In this document: in pieces, positions 11,201 to 20,100 of the stretch
Layout: the number at the start of each line of letters is the position of its first letter
Position numbering within the stretch: position 1 is the stretch's first letter
Assembly (NCBI GenBank): GCA_018389105.1
Contig: JACATO010000087.1
Location: 558,001-622,000 of the forward strand
Length of the DNA stretch: 64,000 bases
Reading direction: 5' to 3'
Source of the DNA: Nautilus pompilius
Taxonomy: Eukaryota; Mollusca; Cephalopoda; Nautilida; Nautilidae
Position numbers and translations under genes: made by a program
The notes under the pieces: model-generated
What the model saw: only the letters and a program-made list of their open reading frames with translations
Told to the model about the DNA's origin: nothing
Database searches by the model: none

Positions 11201-13567
11201 GATACCCCAAGATACATTACTACTTTATGAGCTCTGGAAAATTTTGAGTTTTCTTTTATTCCAGATTTAAAGGGCTCCATTTAATCATTGCCTGGAATAC
11301 AAACTAGGTCTAGTTATCTGAAAGACTGCATAACTTCCTGCTAATCCATTTTAAAAGGCAGACTAAATGGTGAGCTTACAGATCCACCTTCCTGCTTTCA
11401 AGAGAACCAATTGAACCAACCAACCAACCTGGGTATCTGAGCTTGTGACTTGCTTTCTTCTTCAGTCAGCTTAAGTAGCTGACTGTAGTTAAGATCAAAG
11501 TCAAAATTTCGAGATATCTTTCCCTGCTGTAAGTCATCTTTGTACTTGTTGCGAAACTCAATTTGTATATCACTGAGGAACTTATCCACATAGGATAGCT
11601 GTAGTATCTTTTGATATGCAACCTGAAAATACAAGTACAGAAGCATGGCAGAAACTATGTGTGTAGAGAGACTGGAAAGTTCTAATTTTAGCAAAAAATT
11701 ACATCAGAACTTGTCTTCATATTAAAGAATTCCAGATGTTTTTGGAATTTTTCATATGATCTGCAATACTACTTTCCTAACAACTTAGCTACAAAACATG
11801 CAAATACACAGCTATCAAAGGCAATCAGTTAATGCGTATAAATAAAACAATATCTCAAAAGAATTTTTAGGAAAATCACTTTTCAAATTAGATCCAAGGA
11901 ATTCTAGACAATCAAACTTTTAATTTATTCTGTAGCCTACATAATTGATCTACCACTGCAGACTGTCACTGTGCACGCAAAAATAGTAGTCTTTTCTTTT
12001 TAAAAAATAGATAAAATTAAAAAATGACTGCAGATCAAAAATGAACAAACTTACCACAAAAACCAGCTCATACTGATTGTCCAGGCGATACTTTAGAGTC
12101 AGTGCTCCGTGGTTGAATGAACTGCTACCTGTCCGCTCCTGATCAAGAGAAAAACATTAGTATTATTAGCTGCTCCTTTTCATAGCAACTCCAAATAACA
12201 AGGTATTCGCTTAACCATCACACATAGACAGTGTCTTGCCATTTTTTAAAAAAAAAATAAGTGGAAATTTTGAATTAACGCAAGGTGTAGGCAGATCACA
12301 GAATTTCTTCTTTTCACACTTTTTTTGGTTTTGCTGTTGCCACTCCATCCTGCAAGACTTACACCCCGACCGACCGACCGAACACGCGGCGGCGTATTCC
12401 AATGTCCAAGTTGTAGTCAGACCCGGCTTTTAAATACTATCACTGTGATGGTGGGAGGTAGGGGGCCCTACCTCAATTATATACCAGAACACGTAATAGT
12501 GTCATAGGCTTCACAACCCCTACCGGCAGGTGGTCGAATACGGTAGTCGTCGTACCTGGAGTACCTACCTACCTACCTACCTACCTATCTCCGGGTACTT
12601 TTCAAAAATTGTTATACATTCTGATCAGCCTAATTTTGATATATATCCCTTATAAAAACAAATCGGGATTTGGCGTTAAATTTACAAAAATAAAAAAGTC
12701 ATCAAGGAAAGTTAGCAGAACAGTCTATTTATTTAGTGGGGTCCCCCCCACCTCTTCTTTCAGTTTTACTTTCAGTTTACGCCGAGCTCGAGGATTCCTT
12801 TACTTATTGGCAGGCATTAATATTATTATTCCCAGAAGCCAGGACTAAAGCCGTGGGCAGGAGGGGGAGGACTGGCAGCAGACTACTTACCGTCCACCTC
12901 CCCTCGCCCACTGGCCGTAGGGGGCTGGGGTCTCCAGTCCGACTAGACTACTTACCGTCCTCCACTGGCCGTAGGGGCTGGGGTCTCCAGTCCGACTAGA
13001 CTACTTACCGTCCTCCTCCACTGGCCGTAGGGGCTCTGGGGGTCTCCAGTCCGACTAGACTACTGACCGTAGGGGCTCTGGGGTCTCCAGTCCGACTAGA
13101 CTACTGGCCGTAGGGGCTCTGGGGGTCTCCAGTCCGACTAGACTACTGACCGTAGGGGCTCTGGGGGTCTCCAGTCCGACTAGACTACTCACCGTCCTCC
13201 ACTGGCCGTAGGGGCTCTGGGGGTCTCCAGTCCGACTAGACCACTGGCCGTAGGGGCTCTGGGGGTCTCCAGTCCGACTAGACCACTGGCCGTAGGGGCT
13301 CTGGGGGTCCCCAGTCCGACTAGACCACTGGCCGTAGGGGCTCTGGGGGTCTCCAGTCCGACTAGACCACTGGCCGTAGGGGCTCTGGGGGTCTCCAGTC
13401 CGACTAGACCACTGGCCGTAGGGGCTCTGGGGGTCTCCAGTCCGACTCACCTGCAGGATGACGCTCTTGATCAGCGCGTTCACAGACGGCGTGAACAGCT
13501 GTGAGGTTCCCTGGAAACACCACAGGACGATGCCCCCTTTGCTGAAGATCGTGAAGAAGTCCAGCAT
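2215..13567 (-). CDS. SRPRA: Signal recognition particle receptor subunit alpha (SRP docking protein), 14 exons
   Basis: The SR-alpha GTPase docks ribosome-SRP complexes at the ER membrane. Exons in transcript order: 13451-13567, 12055-12138, 11429-11622, 10794-10927, 10251-10380, 9240-9387, 8299-8402, 6253-6371, 5059-5145, 4563-4735, 3984-4197, 3260-3345, 2672-2848, 2215-2343. All introns are GT-AG and phases join without a stop, giving 631 aa against about 638 in vertebrates. Residues 1 to about 130 are the SRX domain that binds SR-beta, starting [12 protein letters not shown] as in other animals, which fixes the start. A charged Lys/Glu linker follows, including an acidic SSDEEEEE stretch. 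The NG GTPase domain has GVNGVGKST (418-426), [12 protein letters not shown] (448-459), DTAGR (513-517), TKFD (581-584) and GTGQ (608-611). The gene is complete and appears functional. It is divergent from the USF gene. Confidence 0.96.
2344..6252 (-). other. SRPRA introns 8-13 (GTPase-domain half of the gene)
   Basis: Introns at 2344-2671, 2849-3259, 3346-3983, 4198-4562, 4736-5058 and 5146-6252 are AT-rich, with pyrimidine tracts before the acceptors. I see no mobile element or nested gene in them. Confidence 0.6.
6713..6730. repeat. (TA)n microsatellite
   Basis: Perfect TA dinucleotide run in SRPRA intron 7, near exon 8. A similar run occurs at about 8148-8162. Confidence 0.9.
7020..7860 (-). 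pseudogene. Degenerate, internally deleted Tigger/pogo-family transposase
   Basis: Lies inside SRPRA intron 7 (6372-8298), same strand as the gene. The N-terminal piece (7657-7854) has a basic [10 protein letters not shown] start followed by a CENP-B-type helix-turn-helix ([20 protein letters not shown]). After a stop the reading resumes at about 7590 with the C-terminal part typical of Tigger transposases: [16 protein letters not shown], a stop where a Trp is expected, then [20 protein letters not shown] frameshift leads to a block ending [12 protein letters not shown] (7300-7509), and a basic tail ([13 protein letters not shown]) follows near 7080-7140. The DDE catalytic core between the two halves is absent. 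Stops, frameshifts and the deletion make it non-functional. Confidence 0.85.
8403..12054 (-). other. SRPRA introns 2-6
   Basis: Introns at 12139 leftwards excluded; this covers 11623-12054, 10928-11428, 10381-10793, 9388-10250 and 8403-9239. All are AT-rich and I recognise no element in them. The intervening exons are listed under SRPRA. Confidence 0.6.
12563..12590. repeat. (ACCT)n microsatellite
   Basis: About six perfect tandem ACCT units in SRPRA intron 1, ending in a degenerate unit. Confidence 0.95.
12870..13448. repeat. Minisatellite (core unit about 42 bp) in SRPRA intron 1, abutting the exon-1 splice donor
   Basis: About 12 tandem copies of a GC-rich unit. The regular copies at 13200-13440 repeat every 40-42 bases and contain GGCCGTAGGGGCTCTGG followed by GTCTCCAGTCCGACTAGACC. 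Copies at the left end are more variable and carry inserted CTTACCGTCCTCC-type segments. On the minus strand the array starts directly in the donor-proximal sequence of exon 1: the donor GTGAGTCGGACTGGAGACC shares its last 13 bases with every unit. Because 42 is a multiple of three, the minus strand stays open through much of the array and would read [14 protein letters not shown] per unit. It is intronic by the SRPRA gene model. Confidence 0.95.
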
Positions 13568-13619
13568 ACTGCCGACTGGAGAAGAAATGCACACGCACGG
13601 GTCGAGATGAGCCCCTTTT

Positions 13620-13633
13620 CGGAAGTGACGTAA
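13620..13633 (+). promoter_or_regulatory. Composite ETS-CRE motif
   Basis: CGGAAGTGACGTAA joins an ETS core (CGGAAGTG) to a CRE/ATF-like TGACGTAA. It lies 53 bases upstream of the SRPRA ATG, the usual place for this motif in TATA-less housekeeping promoters, so it probably marks the SRPRA core promoter or 5' UTR. Confidence 0.6.
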
Positions 13634-13670
13634 TGTAGGGAAGAAAAAAAAAAACAAGGAAAAAAAATTT

Positions 13671-13690
13671 TGTTGTTGTTGTTGTTGTTG
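13671..13690. repeat. (GTT)n trinucleotide tract
   Basis: Perfect trinucleotide run followed by a long poly(T), between the ETS-CRE motif and the CRE. Confidence 0.9.
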
Positions 13691-13744
13691 ATTTTTTTTT
13701 TTTTTTTTTGTTAATGCGCGTTAGTACTTTGGCGCATTGGAGGC

Positions 13745-13752
13745 TGACGTCA
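13745..13752. promoter_or_regulatory. Palindromic cAMP-response element
   Basis: Perfect TGACGTCA, 178 bases upstream of the SRPRA ATG, in the divergent promoter. Being palindromic it could serve either gene. Confidence 0.6.
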
Positions 13753-13770
13753 CGGAATCCGCCGCGTTTC

Positions 13771-13775
13771 ATTGG
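13771..13775 (-). promoter_or_regulatory. CCAAT box (minus strand)
   Basis: ATTGG on the plus strand gives CCAACCAATGAA towards SRPRA, an NF-Y-type CCAAT box about 20 bases from the CRE. This pairing and spacing are common in animal promoters. Confidence 0.5.
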
Positions 13776-14043
13776 TTGGTAATATCAAGCAAGATGCCAC
13801 CTCATCACGTCCTTGCCACCAACCATGTCGGCGGGTGTCTATCCGAGAAAAGTATAGAGCGCGAACCCGCATGGTGCGTGCGGGCCTTAAACTGTTGGCC
13901 TTTTTTGTCGGACGGCTACTGAACGCCTTAATAAAACGTTCGGTACGTAATGTGGCGTCGGGGGCATCAAACAACCGCCTGATACGCGAAGGTGGAGCGG
14001 ATGGTGTCTTGTGTATCACTGGGGCAGGGAGAGACATATCGTT

Positions 14044-14051
14044 GCGCATGC
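14044..14051. promoter_or_regulatory. NRF1-like motif
   Basis: TGCGCATGCAG contains GCGCATGC, close to the NRF1 palindrome GCGCATGCGC, about 130 bases upstream of the USF ATG. Confidence 0.4.
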
Positions 14052-14101
14052 AGTAAGAGAGAAAGATCGGCCATTAAACTGTCACATGTTCATTTTACAT
14101 C

Positions 14102-14109
14102 TCACATGA
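14102..14109. promoter_or_regulatory. M-box/E-box TCACATGA
   Basis: TCACATGA, a bHLH-zipper target (MITF/TFE and USF class), 70 bases upstream of the USF start codon. A second CACATG lies at about 14083-14088. These are candidate autoregulatory or cross-regulatory sites. Confidence 0.4.
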
Positions 14110-14178
14110 CCTGTTGTTTGGCCCCGTGATCAGGTTTGCTTTCTTCCTGGCAAATTCAAACCAACGCCAAAATCCCAC

Positions 14179-17100
14179 ATGGATATGCTAGATCAAGCAC
14201 TGGAGTCAAGGTGAGTGGGGGCCGGCCCCGCGGCGCGTCAGGGCCCCAGTCGGTGTTTGTAGGTCGGCGGCGATGATGTTTGTGCGATCTCCTCCTCCTC
14301 CCCGTCCTCCTGCTCCCCATGTGGAGAACGGCCGCCGCGCGCCTGCTGCAGGGAACTCCGCTCCCTACCTCTGCCCCCCCTCCCCTTATTACCCCCTCCT
14401 CCCCCCAGCTCCCGCTTGTGAACTTCCTCCTCCTCCCTCCCTCCCGCCCCCCTGTCTGGGTCCGACATATTTGCTGTCTCGCCCCAGTGGATTCCTGACA
14501 GCCGGAGACGTCGTCGTCGTCGTTGTCACTCGGCAGAAACCAGCCCATCACGTATCGCACCCTCATCCCCTCCCCTCCCCTATCCCGGCTCCCCATCGCC
14601 AACAACAACAACAACAACAACAGTTCTGCTCATCCCCTCTCTCTCGAGCCGCCCCGATTAGTTCACAGTCACCTGCCTAAATAAAAACCCGACTGGCTGA
14701 TTGCTCAAGAAAATCGACGACCCCCCCCCCCACACACACACACACTATCCGCTTAGGTAACCCCGAGGTTACCCCTTAGCCGAGTGAAAGATGAGAACGT
14801 GTTAACCCTCCCCCCATGAATAAACACAGGTACAACGAGAACGGGGCGGTGACGCCAATCTCGCTGTCATCGGTTGTTCTGTTATTCCATTCCAGTCCGT
14901 TTCGTGTGTTCTGTTCGCTGCACACTACGTAGGAGGAGACGAACCGACCTTTTCCCATTGGAAGAATGCCTGTCAAACTTTAAACTGGATCGATGTTATG
15001 AAACAGTTAATAAAAAAAGTTATTGCCTCCCCCCTCCCCCCACCTCTCTCTCTCTCTCTCTTCTGTTTTCCATTATCCAGAAAATAATGTGATATAAACA
15101 ATTCCTTGCCATTGAGCTAGTGTGGAAATTAAATTTAACAGTAAGCCTGGTGTAGATCAATGCTAACAACTTGTCAGTGTTGGGGGGGGAAGCATCAGAA
15201 TGAAACAGGAAGTAAAATTCATGACTAGTTGCAGAAACTGGTTGGCTATATATTCATTCAAACATCATTGCTATGATAAAACAAATTTAACTTCTGGTGT
15301 GCATGACAGACATCAAGATGCATACAATCTGTTATAGTCTACATGCATTTGCATTTATCTTCATATTTCTGAGTAAATGTGTAGGATTTTAGGTCAGAAG
15401 ATCAAAAACATCACAATGGGTCCAGAAGCAACTTGCTTTAGGTGGCAGCGCACTGAACATGTTAGCTTTACAAGGTCATTCTGTACAAAATATTAACAAG
15501 AAAACCTTTGAAATGCATTTTTGTGGATATATATATATATATATATTTTTTTTTCTTTTTTTGGCCCATTCGCTCTGGCGTACATACACCAAAACTCAAG
15601 TATAATCTTTTGTTAGAATACGAAAAAAAGAAACTACAAGAAGAGGTGTTATGTATGGCTGCATTCCTGTCCTAAAATTGTTTCTAGCACAGATGAATAA
15701 AGAAGCTATTTTGAAAATAATTGTTTACACACTAAGTTTCCTTACTGTGTTATCTGGATTAAATAGAGGCTTTGTGATATTGCTAGTTTCTGGAATCACT
15801 TTGATGAAAGAATTTTTTTCCTGAAGAAATATCTTGTCTTCACATGTAGACCCGTCCTTGTAATCTCAAATTGTGATTTCAGTACATATCACTTGGTAGC
15901 TGACAAGGAACTATGCTTTTGTGTATCATTCAGTTTCCTTGCTAGAATTACATAATGTATGTATTAAATTAATTAAATATGCTCACTTTGAAATTTTGGT
16001 GTACCGTCTTTTTTGAAGAGAGGAGAAAAAGTATTGTAAGAACCTCTTCACTATTTTGTACAGTTATGATGCACATGTGGTTTTTCTTAACAGGAGAGAT
16101 GTGGTGTTGGAAAGTATGGAAAATGTAAATTTACCAAAAAAAATAATTTTTTTTTACAATAATGATTCAGGTAAGATGATATAAATCAAACAGTCTATTG
16201 ATAGGATGACGTTCACCTCAGCTATTTTTTGAAGCCAAAACCACATGAGTTAGCTCCCTTTAGTAGTATGGACTAGAAAATGATGGCAAATAAGTTTAGT
16301 TTGCTGGTGAAATATCATTTGAAATGATCATTGATAAGCTTATATGGGAGATGAATTTTAAATATTCCTCCAGAATAAACACTCAATAACAAGCTATTAA
16401 AGAGAACGGGGCGATGTCAGGTTAACCATAGTTTACCAGTATCTGTATTACTAGTTTTGGTATCAGAGATGATATCTGGGATTTCTTTGTGTGAGTGCGA
16501 TGAAGCTAATTGATGATGACCAGAATGAAGTGCTACTGTAATTTTATTTTTTTGTATTTTTCACTTTAACAATCTTAAGCACCTAATGGATTGAATGCTC
16601 TATTTTGCATTGTTTTGCAGTCTTTGTGGACATTCGCATCATTTTGAGATGTACCATAGTTAATCACCTGATGCACCTAAACTGTCAATTTTTTTTTGTT
16701 TGTTTGTTTTAGTCAGGATAAAACAAACGATTCAACAACATCAGACGATCAAGTGCAGCTCTCTGGTCACACTGAGGGTAAGTGGTTTTATGAGCTCTCA
16801 GCAACCCTATCCAGTCTCTGCTTAATGCTAATTACAACTCATTTCCTACAGAGACAGTATTCTCTCTGAGCCAAGCATTATATCACTATATACACTGTTT
16901 TGGTGATAAGATTGGATTAACAAAAAAAATAAACAGGAACACTGCTATCCTTTTTTTTGTTTTGTTTGTTTTTCTACATCTAGTGTTTTATTTTTAAGAA
17001 CAAGACATTCGCTTATTGTTTGAACTGTTATATATGAATAATGTTCAATCAGCCAGCGTGGAACTTTCCAGAAAATTCATAAACTTCGATAAGTCAATAT

Positions 17101-20100
17101 AAAGTTAATGAGTGGTTCAAAGCATTTCCATTTTACAAGTAGGACCTAAATAGAAGCTTTCCCTCTTCATGCAAATAATTCTATTTAAAAAAAAAACAAG
17201 ACGGAGATTAATATCGATAAATGAAGCTTTTTATGTTGAAACAGTTAACAGTATATGAAGGTAGTTGTGGAGGCTTTATGCATATTATCCATACCATTAA
17301 GTGTCAACTGTACATTCTTTCTTTTAATTTTATCTTAACTGTATGGCCCTGATTCTACTAATGGCTGTGGTAGAAACCAGCCTATTCTGTCTTTTTGGGA
17401 TAAAGTGAAATGAGAGGTTGCTTAACCTGAAGGTATAGTTTACAAATGAATACTTGTGAATCTATTAAGGTGTGTCGTTTCGATCCTAGTGGCTCTGTGA
17501 CATGTGCTTCTGTAATGCTTTTGACCTTTTAAGGTGTTACTACTACATCTTCTACAGTAGTAAAGTCCATGGGCATGCTTCTTTGGCCTACATTCTAGTG
17601 GACACTAAAGTTACTATCTTTACACAATAAACAAACAAACACATGCTCCAGCTTTCTTAAACATTTTTCAAACTGAACACAACTGTCATGTCTCAATGGT
17701 CATTAATAAGTACTTGCCTGGGAACTTTTGCCTTGCTTTAGTTTATAATTTTTTTGTTTTATCTCTGACAGTTCTTTGGTCATAGTCTGGAACAAACTGT
17801 AGTCATTACTGTTTAACATGAGCTTTTCTTCAATTCCAGGAGCTAAATGTTTGTTTATTTCAGGTAGTGAAGCAGGTGAAGATCAGGCTACCATTGCAAA
17901 CGTGAGTCAGGGAACACTTACTCTGGATCCGAATGTACAGTACCAATTCCGGGCTGATCCAGGTCAGGGTGAGGATCAAGGTAATCTTAGAAACCAATTT
18001 GGCTTTGAAAGTTTATTTGATCCCAGCAGGAAGTGTTTTGGTTTGACACATTACTACTTAGCATGGTTTCTTCTCACTCTTTTTCACCAGCCAGCTGTAT
18101 GGGGGTTTTTTTTATAGTTTCCCTGGGATTCCCCCACATCTAAAAATAAAGAACTTTAGCGAGTTTGTTAGGTTGGCCAAAGTGGAGTGCACCACGTATT
18201 TTTGTGCTGGCCATAGTTTCTGGTGTTTCGCATACCCCATTTTCTTTAAACAATGGATTCTGTACAGGGCTTCAGAAATATGGTAACCAGGTTGTTTGGT
18301 GACAATGAAAATGTAGCTGGCAGCTGTCGACACCAATAGTGAAAACCATAACCAGGGTCAGATGATGGTCCATCCTACTAAAACCTACATGGATCGGAGT
18401 TGACCTGTATGGAGCATCATTTCAAACTAAGAGATCTAATAAAGCATGTCTGGTTTTAAGGAACAGATGAGCAGTTTTTATAATTTAAAAAGAAAATAGT
18501 ACTAATTGCTAAAAAGTTTATTTTTAAAATGATTTATTAGACACTGAAACCACAGCAAGAGTGAAAAAAGTATTTACCAAAGGTATCATCTGTAGCAGAT
18601 AACTTTTAGTCTGACCTGGTCTTGCATTGTTGCATAACCCTAAATTTAGCATTCAGGTCTCCTTGTTTATGGGCTATAATCAACCCCAGCCTTCTACTAG
18701 CATCTTTTTAAAAGTACTCTGATGACAGTGACTGGTGTGCTTCATATGCCACTCATTCTAATTCTTCAGGTCAGGTGACATACAGAGTGGTTCAGGTGAC
18801 ACAAGATGGGAATGAAGCAACAGCTCAAGTAGTCACAACAACGGCATTTCCCCCAGGAGCTCAGGTACTATCAGATGTTATAGATTTTTTTTAAAATTAA
18901 GTTTTTCATTTTAACCATTAAATGCTGTATTTAATTAATTTACTAGCTGGGGTACTCTGTGTTGCACAGGAAAAACTGGTTTTTATTTTAAAAAATGTTT
19001 TATATCAATTTGAAAAACAAAAAATTTTATTTGTTCGAACACGATCATTGAATGAACACTGAATTGATGCAAATGATATGTTTCTTAACATTCTGTAAGC
19101 TGTACAGAGGAGCCCTTTATAGACCATGTTTTTAGATTTTTGGGATGAAAAGCAAAACAGATCTTTGTTTTGGCCAAGTCTTGAGATCCAATATAGAGAT
19201 GTCCATGGAAAAAGCAGGAACTATCAGGCCAAAAACTTTCAATGATTAACCCTGTGCTTTATTGATGGTCATGGCAAAGCTGAGTTTTATAGGGAACTGG
19301 ATTCTCTTAGATTCAAAGAGGATGAGGCCAGGCTCCCTTCTGATCCCAAGGTACTTTCATTATAATTTGAGGCTGCTAGTTCACCTATTTTGAATGAGTG
19401 CAGTGAACTAAGTGTAATCTATAAGGCTTTTGAAAAGTGACCTTTGGTGGCCTCAAAATGGTCTTCAGGGCCAATGTGCAGCAGCTTAAAACTTTTCCCA
19501 GATTCTGAAGTACCTACAGCCAAAATGTGGAGCCTCTAGGTGCTATGATTTGACCGTAAGTAACAAACGCTTGAAAATATGTATTTGACGTATTTATTTA
19601 TAAACTGCTTTGGAAGAGTGATGGAGAAATACTGTATGGGTCCAGAAGATCGTAACTCTTGTAATCTTTACATTTGTTCTGTTTATTCTGGCTGCTCTTG
19701 TGGTGTTTGTAACCATGGTAACTTTAGCAAACATCAGTTAGCAACTCTGAATGATGGGCTCTCGTCCTCCATTCTGTGACACCCAAGCCTGGTGACCCTG
19801 TCACGTAGATGCTCTCTCTCTTTTGCTCTGTTGTAGTAACTATTAGGTTTGACCTCGGGGTTCACAGAAACAGAAACACCACACATGATGCTAACTTCAC
19901 TACCGGGCTGAAAATGTAGTTAAAGATTTTGTTTTAAAAAGAAAATAATAATCCCAAATTGTTATTATATAAGTTGGTTTTGGTTTCAGGCTGTGATCCA
20001 AACTCCTTTTAGCAATGGAGGTAGTCCCACTTCTGAAGGACAGTCAGAAACCCGATTTACCTACTTTCCTGCTCCCACCACATCGACAGAAGGTGCAGTC

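Larger units (their letters stand above)
13568..14178. promoter_or_regulatory. Divergent SRPRA/USF promoter region
   Basis: 611 bases separate the SRPRA start codon (minus) from the USF start codon (plus). The region is richer in GC and CpG than its surroundings and contains the ETS/CRE, CRE, CCAAT, NRF1-like and CACATG motifs listed separately. No TATA box is obvious for either gene. Near the SRPRA side it also holds a (GTT)7 tract and a poly(T) run (13671-13710). Confidence 0.75.

Noticed and set aside
12900-13440. G-quadruplex-forming array on the plus strand
   Set aside because: Each unit has only two G-runs, and loops to the next unit are about 25-30 bases, too long for a canonical quadruplex.
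12870-13448. CRISPR-like direct repeats
   Set aside because: The units are contiguous with no unique spacers, and the genome is a spliced eukaryotic one, so this is a minisatellite.
13055-13657. 200-codon minus-strand open frame with repeated [13 protein letters not shown] units
   Set aside because: It is SRPRA exon 1 read through its splice donor into the minisatellite. The conserved SRX sequence continues at 12138, so the repeats are intronic in the main transcript.
14156-14680. Overlapping long open frames on both strands near the USF first exon
   Set aside because: The sequence is Pro/Arg/Ser low-complexity from a GC- and CT-rich stretch, with no family resemblance. It is best explained as USF intron 1.
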